From: Moraxella lacunata | GTDB taxonomy: Bacteria; Pseudomonadota; Gammaproteobacteria; Pseudomonadales; Moraxellaceae | Reading direction: 5' to 3' | Length of the DNA: 36,943 bases | NCBI RefSeq assembly: GCF_002027545.1 | Contig: NZ_MXAN01000033.1 | Location: forward strand, 1-36,943 | In this document: in pieces, positions 24,486-32,690 of the stretch | Position numbering within the stretch: the first letter of the stretch is position 1 | Layout of the letters: every line of letters starts with the position of its first letter | Made by a program: the position numbers and the translations under genes | The notes under the pieces: model-generated | Database searches by the model: none | The model's input: the letters and a program-made list of their open reading frames with translations, nothing else | What the model was told of the DNA's origin: nothing

Positions 24486-26724
24486 TTGCTGTTTTATCTG
24501 ATCTTTGCCATCTTTGAGTACGCTAACAAAGAGCAGGAGAAGCTTGATGAGAATCTTCAAGCAACAGGTAAAATTACAGGAGCGGCAGGTGTACAAGTTG
24601 TTGCCACCACTGCTAATGTCTTAACGGGTAACCAAACCCTAACCCAAGCCATCCAAGGTGCCAAAGCCCCTGCTAAAATGGCAAAAGCCATACAAGACAA
24701 CCCAGAACTTGCTGCCATCCTTGATGCTTATCAAAAAGGCGAATACCACAACCTTACCCTAAGCCAAGAGGCTCTACAAGCCCTCTCTGATGCCACAGGT
24801 ATTAGCACCGAGGTACTGCTTACCAGCATTACTGCCCAAAGAGGCAAGCAAGGTGCTACCAATAAAACACTAACGGTCATAGACACCGATAATGAACTAA
24901 GACAAGACAGTATCCAAACCCTAGCTCACGAGCTAGACCATATCCGTGGTGGCAAAAACGAAACCTTAGCAGACCTAGCAGGGCTTGCCGCCAAGCTCAA
25001 TACCGATGCCGCCATCATCGCCAATCAAGATACAATAAGCCCCATCAAAGCACAGCTTGGGGATGGTAAAGATGCACAAACAACCGCTCAAAATCAAGCA
25101 TTGCTTGAGGGGAATGATAAGGCCTTTGCAGAGAACCACGACGGGAGAGAGGGGGAGTGGGATTATAGGCAAGCTCGCATTGATCAAATACATTATGTCC
25201 TTAATCAGGAAATGGTAAGCAAATACGCATCTGAGTACGGCTTAACAGAACAAGAGGCAAAAAAAGAAATGGCACAATCCCTCGCCTCTGTACTTGATCA
25301 TGATTGGGCTAATATATTTTTAGAAACCGACCCTAATACAGGAGCTACATTAGGGGACAGGAATATGCGTTTTGTAAGCTTTTTTATTAATGAGTATCAA
25401 GGGGACACAAGTATACCAGTGCCTGCTATTGATAATGGCGGTATGGATGCGTATCATAATCCAACAATAGGTCTGAAAGACTTATTTAACTCCATAAGAG
25501 ATCCTTTGGTATATGAATATTTGAGTTTAATAGAGCAAAAAGTCGATACTCAAACTGCTGATAGTAATTTTATTCGAGGCGGTCAGCTAGGGGCAAGTCA
25601 AGCAAATACAGAGGCATCTTGGCAAAAAGATATAAATTCAATTATTGCAAGTATTGCCAGTCTTGATGACTATATCGTTGAATCTCTTACAAGTGATGAG
25701 GTTGGCATTTATGATGATAAAAAAATGCAAACCTACTACGAGAATCTACTAAGAATTCAAGGTAGACATGAAGAACTTGGTTATATTCAAGGCAAGAGCT
25801 GGAATGAAACCCAAAGACTGATTGCTACTAGCAATCTATTATCCCCGATTGGTGCGGGATTAGTAGGGCAGGGGACTAGAGTTATTAGTAGGGTCGAGGG
25901 TCAGCTTGATAAGGTGGATGATGTTGTGGATGCTGGGGAGACAGCCACTAAACATGTTGACGATTCTTTTACAAGGGCAGGTGATTATGATTTGGAGAAT
26001 GTTTATAAAAATCAGAAACAACAAACCATTAATAGCCCCTACTACGAAAGTGTGGTTCAAAATATTGATGAAAGTAGAAAGGCAAGGGAATCATCAAATT
26101 TCAAAAATTATGCTAACTCTGATAATGTTTTGAGAATTGAACATGATTCAAAATTGACCACTACTGTTGATGGTAACTTATCGGTTACACATGGGTTGGA
26201 TTATAGTAGTAAATCTATTTTCAATAAGTACCCAGAAAAAACTGAAATAAAAATTACAAATATAGATGAGCAGGCTGAGTTTTTATCAAAAGCGGTCAGT
26301 GGCTTACCAAAAGAACAGGCAAAAGTCATCTTGGAAGTGGCAAAAAATAGCAATACATCGGTGGTATTTGGTGGTAGCCGCATTCGTGGGGATTTCCAGA
26401 ATAATAGCGATGTAGATATTGGTTTTGGGCATATTAATGCGAATAAATCCAAGAAAATAAAAGATAAGATAAGAGATAAGTCTGCAGATATTGATGGTGC
26501 TTTAAGTTTAGAAAGAACTCATATAGTTCCAAATAATGAAACCCCAAGTATTTCAAAGATAGACAAGTATTTCAAAGATAGAAAGTCCTGAAGAGTTTTT
26601 TCAAAGAAGTGGTATCAGAGCTGATAAAGATGAAAAATCAGGTCAACCTTATGTGCCATCTGGGTCAATTACTGTCAATACAGACGGTACTATTATCATT
26701 ATTCCACCAAATAAACAACAATAG
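24486..26724 (+). pseudogene. Orphan CdiA module 5: alternative pretoxin plus nucleotidyltransferase-type toxin, frameshifted
   Basis: The longest displaced module. It begins without a good start (TTG 24486) in a pretoxin variant different from cdiA: LFYLIFAIFEYANKEQEKL, LAAILDAYQKGEYHNLTL, then TLAHELDHIRGG with another HExxH. A middle region of about 300 residues follows. Near the end comes VVFGGSRIRGDFQNNSDVDIG, which has the G-S/R...S-D-x-D signature of minimal nucleotidyltransferases, so the toxin may add nucleotides to RNA or protein. The frame stops at 26591 because of a 19-bp tandem duplication (26545-26582). Without it, the frame continues IESPEEFFQRSGIRADKDEK and VNTDGTIIIIPPNKQQ to TAG 26722, next to the immunity gene's ribosome-binding site. 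Confidence 0.82.
26545..26582 (+). repeat. 19-bp tandem duplication causing a frameshift
   Basis: CAAGTATTTCAAAGATAGA is present twice head to tail (26545-26563 and 26564-26582). Because 19 is not a multiple of three, the toxin frame is shifted and closes at 26591. Loss of one copy restores 44 further codons ending at 26722-26724. Confidence 0.92.
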
Positions 26725-26735
26725 AGGCTAAATAT

Positions 26736-27254
26736 ATGTTTATTGTAAATGATAATCAATATTTGAATATCACAACAGATATTTCCAATCAAGAAAAAAA
26801 ATATGGTAGACAAATACCAGAAAACTCCAAGCATTTTATTTGGTCTGAGAATTTAGATGACTTTATATCAGTCTGTAAAGATGCAATCAATAGCTTTATT
26901 GATGATTGTGCAGAGGATAGTTTTGAGGACTTAGAGGAAATTAATTTAGGATATTTATATACATTAAATTTACCAAGAGCTGATTTTTTAGCAAATCAAC
27001 ATCCCGATTTATTTTGCCATTTAATGAAATTTGCTGATGATTTATTCATTTTTCCGCCATTTTTTTATCATAATGAAAATTTAGTAATAAATCAGGAAAC
27101 CTTCCTAATTAACCCAATTACCAATATTTATATTGAAGATAATAAAATATTTATGGAGGGTTTTGGTTATTTTATTAAAGATAGAAATGAGTATTATTAT
27201 ACAAATGTTAAGGATTTTATTAATAAAGAAAACCTAGTCAAGGTCGTGAGATAA
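26736..27254 (+). CDS. Immunity protein of orphan module 5, 172 aa
   Basis: ATG 26736 has AGAGG overlapping the restored toxin stop at 26722. Acidic 172-aa protein (FIDDCAEDSFEDLEEINLGYL, FPPFFYHNENLVINQ, IYIEDNKIFMEGFGYF); no family recognised. The position supports immunity to the nucleotidyltransferase-type toxin. Confidence 0.72.
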   Translation: MFIVNDNQYLNITTDISNQEKKYGRQIPENSKHFIWSENLDDFISVCKDAINSFIDDCAEDSFEDLEEINLGYLYTLNLPRADFLANQHPDLFCHLMKFADDLFIFPPFFYHNENLVINQETFLINPITNIYIEDNKIFMEGFGYFIKDRNEYYYTNVKDFINKENLVKVVR

Positions 27255-27261
27255 TCATTGT

Positions 27262-27360
27262 GGTAAGATAGGTGGCATAATCCAAGACTTTAAAAATCTA
27301 AACCAAAATATCAAAATTCATATTGAGCATGGTTCAACAGGTACCAAGCCTGAGGAGTAA
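27262..27360 (+). pseudogene. Orphan toxin tail 6 (3' fragment only)
   Basis: An open frame of 32 codons reads GKIGGIIQDFKNLNQNIK and IHIEHGSTGTKPEE and ends at TAA 27358. It starts right after the immunity gene of module 5, without a start codon, and is followed by GAGGAG and a new ATG. This is the remnant pattern of a toxin tail whose 5' part was deleted. Confidence 0.55.
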
Positions 27361-27363
27361 TTT

Positions 27364-27528
27364 ATGAGTAATTTAGTTCAAGAGCTATTAAGCATTAAAA
27401 ACCCATACAACAACTTTATTGAACGCCCTGAACTTATTCAAGGCTATACAGAAGATGAAATCAAACCCTTATTAAAAGAAAAAAGCATACTGACTCGTAC
27501 AGAGCTTGTTGTTCAAAAGATTATCTAA
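27364..27528 (+). CDS. Small protein, possible immunity protein of tail 6, 54 aa
   Basis: ATG 27364 follows GAGGAG, a strong site. The 54-aa protein reads MSNLVQELLSIKNPYNNF, ERPELIQGYTEDEIKPLLK and ends TELVVQKII. No family recognised. It is short for an immunity protein and ends 17 bases before the convergent cdiB stop; it may be a truncated copy. Confidence 0.5.
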   Translation: MSNLVQELLSIKNPYNNFIERPELIQGYTEDEIKPLLKEKSILTRTELVVQKII

Positions 27529-27545
27529 AATTTAACAAGGGGTCA

Positions 27546-29375
27546 TCAAAACCCCCACCCCAAACTCACCCCACCAGTCCATTCTTTTTTACCAAAGTAC
27601 TCAGGTTGTCTGATGGGGTGTCCTGTAAATAGGTCGTAGTTTAGACGTAGTGGTTTAATGTACCCTTTCACACCAACTGCCCCACCGACCAAAGTGTGGC
27701 CGAGCAGTAGATTGTCTTGTTCTTTATTTTGCATGGCGATGCTGCCAGCATCTAGCCCCAGATACAGGCTATGATTGGATTGTTTGATGGGAAAGCTGAC
27801 ATCTTGACGAAAGGTCGCTCCCATGTCGCCTGACAGTGTCCGCTCGCCATCAAAGCCACGCACGCTGTATCGACCACCGATACTCATCCGCTCACTGGGT
27901 ACTAGGGCTTTTTGAGCATATTGAGCTCTAAGATTTGCCTGATAGCCCATTTGGTAATTATCACCAAGTTTAACAGGTGCGGCGAAGTTTAGGTTGAGTT
28001 TATAGATAGGGGTGCGTACCGTGCCCTCGTTAAATAGACTCTCAGGCGGTATTAGGGCATTAAATGCCCCTGTGCCACGTTGCACGCTAACATCTGTGGC
28101 AAGTTGTTTTTGCCCAAACCTCGTCTCGTGGCGAATGCCTGATGTCCAGCCTGAGATTTTGCGACGTTGCACATCAATCTTGGTATCATCAATATAATTC
28201 TTTTGCGATTTGGTAAACCCACCCACATTAAGCCATGTTTTACTTCTTGCATCTCGATGAGCCAAATGGCTGGCATTTAGACTGATGTTGTCTGAGTCAC
28301 CACCATAAACATAGTCTTGATTAACCCCTGCTACGCTCTGATGATAAGTGTAGTGACTGGCACTGGCATTAAAGACGGTATTTTTAAGAGGCAGGACATA
28401 GCCTACGCTGTAATTTTCACTGCCACCTTTGGCACTTTTATGGGTATATTCACCCTTGTTGATGTCATTGCCCAAATCACGACCATAGGTCAAGTACAAC
28501 AAATCGTTATGCCAAGTTGGATTGTCAAAACTTAGGGTAATACCGCCTTGGTATTTGCCTGTGGATTTTGACCCTGAATCATCAAGACTAAGACTGCCTC
28601 GCACCTTTCTTGATGCTGTGTAATTAATGAGCACATCGCTAGCACCCAACTCACCAGAGTCGCTTGGCGTGATAGAAAAATCAGCGTCGCTACTTGGCAC
28701 TCGCTTTAGATTTTCAAGAGTAGTTTCTAAATGACGGATGTTTAGCACATCGCCAGTCTTAAAAGGCAAGGCAGTCTTAAAGTTGGCAGGAAGTCCTGTG
28801 TTATCTGTATAGACTGGCACACTACTACTTTTGGTATCAGCTTTGATTTGCCCCACAATGCCAGCCACAACGGTCAAAACAAGTCGTCCATCCGACAGAT
28901 TTTGATTGCCGACCAGCACTCTTGTGGTGGTATAGCCACGCTCAATGAGACGATTTTGGACATCACGGACGATGTTGTTAACATCATTAATGTTTAGACA
29001 TTGACCCAGAACACTACCTTTGCCATGTGTTAAGGGTGCTAGAGCAAAGGAGAATTGCCCTAAATCCACCTTCTCATCAGTCTGTAGTGGTACATAGGCG
29101 ATTTCATGAATCACAAAACAAGGTAGGTTTTCCTGTGTGCTGGCGACAGAGTTTTGCTCTAGCGTAGGCATTTGGACGTGGACAGTGGGGCTTGTGGTCA
29201 ATGCTTGATTTAGAGCATCCTGTCTTTGCTGCTGTCTTTGAATTTGTTGATTGGCTATTTGAAGAGGGGTATTGGCATGAACATTGGCAATCCCCAAGAA
29301 CCCCAAAGTGACCACCATCACCGATGGCGTGAGAACTTGCATGATGATGTCTGATTTATTATGACAAAAACGCAT
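27546..29375 (-). CDS. cdiB: CdiB/TpsB outer-membrane transporter for CdiA
   Basis: This 609-aa protein of the ShlB/FhaC/HecB family secretes its TpsA partner across the outer membrane. The signal peptide ends NVHA|NT (residue 34). A Gln-rich plug helix follows (QIQRQQQRQDALNQAL), then two POTRA domains (about 85-165 and 168-245; LPCFVIHEIAYVPL, GYTTTRVLV...LVLTVVAG). From about 250 it forms a 16-strand barrel with the VRGF motif at 505-508 and a C-terminal GVSLGWGF ending in Phe, the barrel-assembly signal. It lies some 8 kb from cdiA on the opposite strand, whereas tpsB normally precedes tpsA in one operon. No second tpsB is in the window, so it probably serves CdiA. Confidence 0.95.
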   Translation of the reverse strand: MRFCHNKSDIIMQVLTPSVMVVTLGFLGIANVHANTPLQIANQQIQRQQQRQDALNQALTTSPTVHVQMPTLEQNSVASTQENLPCFVIHEIAYVPLQTDEKVDLGQFSFALAPLTHGKGSVLGQCLNINDVNNIVRDVQNRLIERGYTTTRVLVGNQNLSDGRLVLTVVAGIVGQIKADTKSSSVPVYTDNTGLPANFKTALPFKTGDVLNIRHLETTLENLKRVPSSDADFSITPSDSGELGASDVLINYTASRKVRGSLSLDDSGSKSTGKYQGGITLSFDNPTWHNDLLYLTYGRDLGNDINKGEYTHKSAKGGSENYSVGYVLPLKNTVFNASASHYTYHQSVAGVNQDYVYGGDSDNISLNASHLAHRDARSKTWLNVGGFTKSQKNYIDDTKIDVQRRKISGWTSGIRHETRFGQKQLATDVSVQRGTGAFNALIPPESLFNEGTVRTPIYKLNLNFAAPVKLGDNYQMGYQANLRAQYAQKALVPSERMSIGGRYSVRGFDGERTLSGDMGATFRQDVSFPIKQSNHSLYLGLDAGSIAMQNKEQDNLLLGHTLVGGAVGVKGYIKPLRLNYDLFTGHPIRQPEYFGKKEWTGGVSLGWGF

Positions 29376-29612
29376 TAAAGACTGCCTTGTAATAAAATTT
29401 AGGTGCTATTTTACTATGATTGCATGGGGTTTTCAAACCATTTGGATAGTCATAATCTCTGCCGTTAGTTCAAACAAACACAAAAACCATCAAGCACACC
29501 CAAGAGATTGCTTGTTGTTATTTAAATGCTTTTTTAAACCAAAAAAGTTTTATATTAGTTCTAAAATAAAACCAAGTAAACAGCAAGTATTGTAAATGCC
29601 AAACCTTCAATT

Positions 29613-29822
29613 TTAACAAGTAGCCGATGAAGAAAAGCCTTCAGCAAGATAAAAACCACAACCACTCCCATCAACCATCTCGATGATTTTTGGGGTTTTA
29701 TCAACATAGTAACACTCGTCATTTTGTCTAAGCTTTGAGAATGTTTGTATGCCGATGGGGAGTTGTTTTTTTGGGGTTCTCATCATTCTCAACCAAAAAT
29801 CATACTGGATTTCTTTAACCAT
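29613..29822 (-). pseudogene. N-terminal fragment of an AAA-ATPase-like/DUF1703 protein
   Basis: The frame contains MRTPKKQLPIGIQTFSKLR and ECYYVDKTPKIIEMV, the hallmark start of the 'predicted AAA-ATPase' family with a C-terminal DUF1703 nuclease-like domain (L..GI..F..LR....YYVDKT). The expected next element, a Walker A loop (RPRRFGKS), is missing: the frame ends FYLAEGFSSSATC. Full-length members have about 500 residues, so this is a remnant. True start probably at the internal Met-Arg-Thr. Confidence 0.75.
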
Positions 29823-29872
29823 TTTAGTTCTAAATAAATTTTAAAATAAACTTATTTAGAACTAAATTAAAA

Positions 29873-30106
29873 CTATTTTTGCTCTGCCAGTGCTTTTAAG
29901 GCATAACGAATGATGCCACTATGACTTTGGCAATACTTGTGTGCCAGCTCTTTTAATAACTGATATTCCTCTTCATTCATCTGAATGGTGTGTGAGATGA
30001 ATTTTCGACCTTTTTTGGTGCTAGGCTTGTCCTCTGTCGGTTGTTTGCTAGATGGGTCTACTTGGTTAATAAAGTCCTGTTCGCTTTTTACTCGTCTTTG
30101 TATCAT
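29873..30106 (-). CDS. parG: ParG-like partition protein (ribbon-helix-helix)
   Basis: This 77-aa protein has a disordered basic N-terminal half (residues 1-35), then FISHTIQMNEEEYQLLKEL and HSGIIRYALKALAEQ, a typical ribbon-helix-helix fold. The ATG overlaps the parA stop by four bases. ParG-type proteins bind the centromere and operator and stimulate the ParA ATPase with their flexible tail. Palindromic 12-mers TTTAGAACTAAA lie on both sides of the parAG pair and are probable binding sites. Confidence 0.82.
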   Translation of the reverse strand: MIQRRVKSEQDFINQVDPSSKQPTEDKPSTKKGRKFISHTIQMNEEEYQLLKELAHKYCQSHSGIIRYALKALAEQK

Positions 30107-30732
30107 GCCAATATCTCCGTCATTAATGCTGTAAATTCATCACTTGCCTTCGGGTTATTACCCTCTATCACGCCCTTACCCTCCGAGATGGCATCGCGGT
30201 AGATTTTTCTATCATGTATCACAGCATATAGTGGGGTTAATAAAGGAAAATCACTCAGGTAATCCCCTGCTTGCTTAATTTCTTGATTGGCAGGATTGGT
30301 AGGGGCTAGGGTAAGTAGCCCATAGGCTTTGAGCGAGTCATTAAAGCTTGTGGCTTGGTCGATAACCTCTGACAAATGTGGCAGAGTATCCAAATCCAGT
30401 TGTGATGGGCGAAATGGTACAATGAGTTTATCAGCCACTAACATGGCAGTTCTTAGCTCTTTGCTATCATGACCTGCCACATCAACGACCACGTGCTGAT
30501 ACCGCCCAGCCAAGTCTTTAAGCGTGCTTTTGATGTCGCCATATCGCTGAATACAGTGCACTGCCTTTAACCCCGCCTGCTCTCTGTCTCTTACCCAGTT
30601 TGCTGAACTTTGTTGAATATCAGCATCAACAAGCACCACATCTCCACCAGTATTGGCAAGATAACAAGCAGTATTAATGGCAAGAGTAGACTTGCCACAA
30701 CCACCTTTTTGACTACCAAAAAGTATAATCAT
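30103..30732 (-). CDS. parA: ParA/ParF-type partition ATPase
   Basis: This 209-aa protein starts MIILFGSQKGGCGKSTLAIN, with the deviant Walker A KGGxGKS. It has VVLVDADIQQSSANWVRDR, VVVDVAGHDSKELRTAM and VPFRPSQLDL, all standard for small ParF-type ATPases without a DNA-binding N-terminus. It moves plasmid copies apart before division. Start at the first ATG; parG follows with a 4-base overlap. Upstream (30733-31009) is AT-rich with two perfect TTTAGAACTAAA palindromes. Confidence 0.93.
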   Translation of the reverse strand: MIILFGSQKGGCGKSTLAINTACYLANTGGDVVLVDADIQQSSANWVRDREQAGLKAVHCIQRYGDIKSTLKDLAGRYQHVVVDVAGHDSKELRTAMLVADKLIVPFRPSQLDLDTLPHLSEVIDQATSFNDSLKAYGLLTLAPTNPANQEIKQAGDYLSDFPLLTPLYAVIHDRKIYRDAISEGKGVIEGNNPKASDEFTALMTEILA

Positions 30733-31009
30733 AATAGACCTAATTTAATTTTAATTTAGTCTTATATTATAACTAAAAAAGTTATATTTTAGAACTAAAT
30801 TTTAACCAATTTAACATTAACCCTTGATTGATGAAAATATCTTTCTTTTTAAGGGTCGAATAACAAATTTTCCTTGATAAAATAAAACTTATTTAGAACT
30901 AAATAAAAACTTAATAGGTTCTATATTATCATATTTTTAAAACCATTTTATCAAAAATGATACGCCAGATTTTATCTTTGATTATTTAGTCATAGGGGCT
31001 AATTTTTAT
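30733..31009. promoter_or_regulatory. Partition promoter/centromere region
   Basis: This 277-bp gap holds TTTAGAACTAAA at 30788-30799 and 30892-30903 plus degenerate copies (TATAACTAAAA, AGGTTCTATA). Two more perfect copies lie downstream of parG at 29823-29834 (reverse complement) and 29855-29866, and a partial one at 29555. They are likely ParG sites serving as operator and parS. Confidence 0.6.
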
Positions 31010-32272
31010 TCACAAATACCCCACAGGCAACGCCACCAGCTCCTTATCAAGCCACAGTTTATTTGGGTATTGATTGATGATGACTCCTGTGCCAATGCCA
31101 ATCTCGTCAGCTGGCAGTTGTTCTTTTAGGGTGTTAAAGTGTGTGGCGTGTTTTTTGGTGGGTTTGGCGGTCATTTTTATCTCCACAGGGTAGATGATGC
31201 CGTCCTGCTCTATGATGATGTCAATCTCTTTTTGGTTGGTGTCTCGATAAAAATAAACAGGCGGTTCAGCCCCTTGATTGTAGAAGGATTTTAAAATCTC
31301 CGCCACCACAAAGCTCTCAAAGAACTGCCCATTTTTAGCCCCATGTTGCAACACCTCTGGGGTTAGCCACTTGGTTAGGTATGCCATGAGTCCTGTGTCT
31401 AGCATGTAGATTTTTGGGGTTTTTATTGCTCTTTTTAAGTGATTATGGTGATAAGGTTTTAGTAGATAGACAATGCCTGAGGTCTCTAAAATGGCAATCC
31501 AGCGTTTGATGGTGTCCACAGACACGCCCACCTCTTGGGCGATGTTATTGTAATTTAACAGCTCGCCACTTCGTGCGGCCACTGCTGTCATAAAGCGAGT
31601 AAAGTCGTTTAAATCCCTGATATTGGCAATGTGACGGACATCTCTTTGCAGGTAGGTACTGACATAAGACGCATAATAAACCTCCCAATGCGTTTCTTGC
31701 TCATAAAGCCTTGGCATTTGTCCTTTGTGAATCATCTGCCATAGCGTGTCAGGACTGCTCTTGTCATCTGTGGTCTGCTCTTGTCTATCTATGGCGAATT
31801 CATAGGCTTTTAAATACGCCTCTGTTGGCACAAACCCCTCAAAGAACTCAACACCCCGAATCTCACGATAAGACAAACCAAGTAGCCTAAGCACCGCCAC
31901 ACGCCCTGCCAGACTCTCATTGACATGCTCCATCAGGCTAAATGCTTGCGAGCCTGACAATAAAAACAGACCATTTTGTTTTTTCTCATCAATGTGTAGT
32001 TTTAAGACCGAAAACAGCTTAGGGGCGTATTGCACCTCATCTAACACCAAACGCCCTGAGTGATTCATCATAAAGAGCATGGGGTCATCTTGGGCCTGCT
32101 CTAAGCGAATGGGGTCATCAAAGGTTACATAATCATACCTCTCTTCTTGTTCACGGGCGGTGTGTTGTAGCAACGTGGATTTGCCCACTTGTCTTGCCCC
32201 TGTAACCATGACCGCAGGGAACTGAGCGATGAGCTTTGTTAGCATGTGATGTAAATGACGGGGAATGTACAT
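31010..32272 (-). CDS. AAA_14/DUF4143 family ATPase
   Basis: This 420-aa protein has a Walker A at 24-31 (GARQVGKS), a Walker B (GRLVLDEVQ), sensor-like LLSGSQAFSLM and SLAGRVAVLRLLGLS. The middle has a winged-helix-like LNYNNIAQEVGVSVDTIKRW. The C-terminal DUF4143 part has YFYRDTNQKEIDIIIEQDG and YPVEIKM, the layout of a PD-(D/E)XK nuclease-like core. These proteins are common in mobile and host-accessory DNA; their role is unclear (possibly a defence or toxin-like ATPase). Length is normal and the gene looks intact. A 35-bp palindrome sits immediately upstream. Confidence 0.9.
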   Translation of the reverse strand: MYIPRHLHHMLTKLIAQFPAVMVTGARQVGKSTLLQHTAREQEERYDYVTFDDPIRLEQAQDDPMLFMMNHSGRLVLDEVQYAPKLFSVLKLHIDEKKQNGLFLLSGSQAFSLMEHVNESLAGRVAVLRLLGLSYREIRGVEFFEGFVPTEAYLKAYEFAIDRQEQTTDDKSSPDTLWQMIHKGQMPRLYEQETHWEVYYASYVSTYLQRDVRHIANIRDLNDFTRFMTAVAARSGELLNYNNIAQEVGVSVDTIKRWIAILETSGIVYLLKPYHHNHLKRAIKTPKIYMLDTGLMAYLTKWLTPEVLQHGAKNGQFFESFVVAEILKSFYNQGAEPPVYFYRDTNQKEIDIIIEQDGIIYPVEIKMTAKPTKKHATHFNTLKEQLPADEIGIGTGVIINQYPNKLWLDKELVALPVGYL

Positions 32273-32281
32273 AATAAAACC

Positions 32282-32316
32282 TAGTTTAATTTAAGATATT
32301 ATCTTAAATTAAACTA
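32282..32316. repeat. 35-bp perfect palindrome upstream of the AAA_14 gene
   Basis: TAGTTTAATTTAAGAT (32282-32297) and its exact complement (32301-32316) are separated by ATT. Ten bases later comes the ATG of the minus-strand ATPase. It could be an operator, or a hairpin covering the start. It lacks GC and so is a poor terminator. Confidence 0.85.
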
Positions 32317-32361
32317 ATTTTAAAGTCAATGTAATCTCAACATGACCTGCCAAATGCCCAC

Positions 32362-32556
32362 TCATCTTTTCATTGCATAATCTCTGTCTTTTTTATGGTT
32401 TAGTGCATGAGTTACCATGGGGGTCAGCTCCATGATGGGCGTGTCATACGCCAGTTTTTGCATGTCATCTTCTGTAAGAGCCTCCTCGGTGTCTGCACGG
32501 TAGAGCTTTAGCGTTACAACCTTGTCTCTAATGGTTTTAATTGACTGTTTAGCCAT
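32362..32556 (-). CDS. Hypothetical protein, 64 aa
   Basis: A 64-aa protein beginning MAKQSIKTIRDKVVTLKLYR, with ALTEDDMQKLAYDTPIM and a basic end (NHKKDRDYAMKR). It overlaps the preceding coiled-coil frame by 43 bases, suggesting coupled translation. No family recognised. About 90 bases separate it from the AAA_14 gene, with the 35-bp palindrome between them. Confidence 0.5.
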   Translation of the reverse strand: MAKQSIKTIRDKVVTLKLYRADTEEALTEDDMQKLAYDTPIMELTPMVTHALNHKKDRDYAMKR

Positions 32557-32690
32557 GTCGCATTGTCTTGTAAATTCCCAAGCATCATCGACCAGCCTTC
32601 CACCTGCTCGGTTAGCTCTATCAAGGCAGTCTGCAAGGTTAAAATCTCGCTGTCTTTTTGTGTCAGCTGTTGCTCTAAATGCGATATCAT
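32514..32690 (-). CDS. Coiled-coil protein fragment, 58 aa
   Basis: From ATG 32690 the frame reads MISHLEQQLTQKDSEILTLQ, ALIELTEQVEGW and ends LNSQLKPLETRL, a clear heptad-type coiled coil. The open frame extends upstream to 32780, but there it is antisense to the transmembrane segment of traG, so the native N-terminus is probably lost at a junction near 32690-32760. It starts mid-helix, as a fragment would. Function unknown. Confidence 0.5.
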   Translation of the reverse strand: MISHLEQQLTQKDSEILTLQTALIELTEQVEGWSMMLGNLQDNATWLNSQLKPLETRL

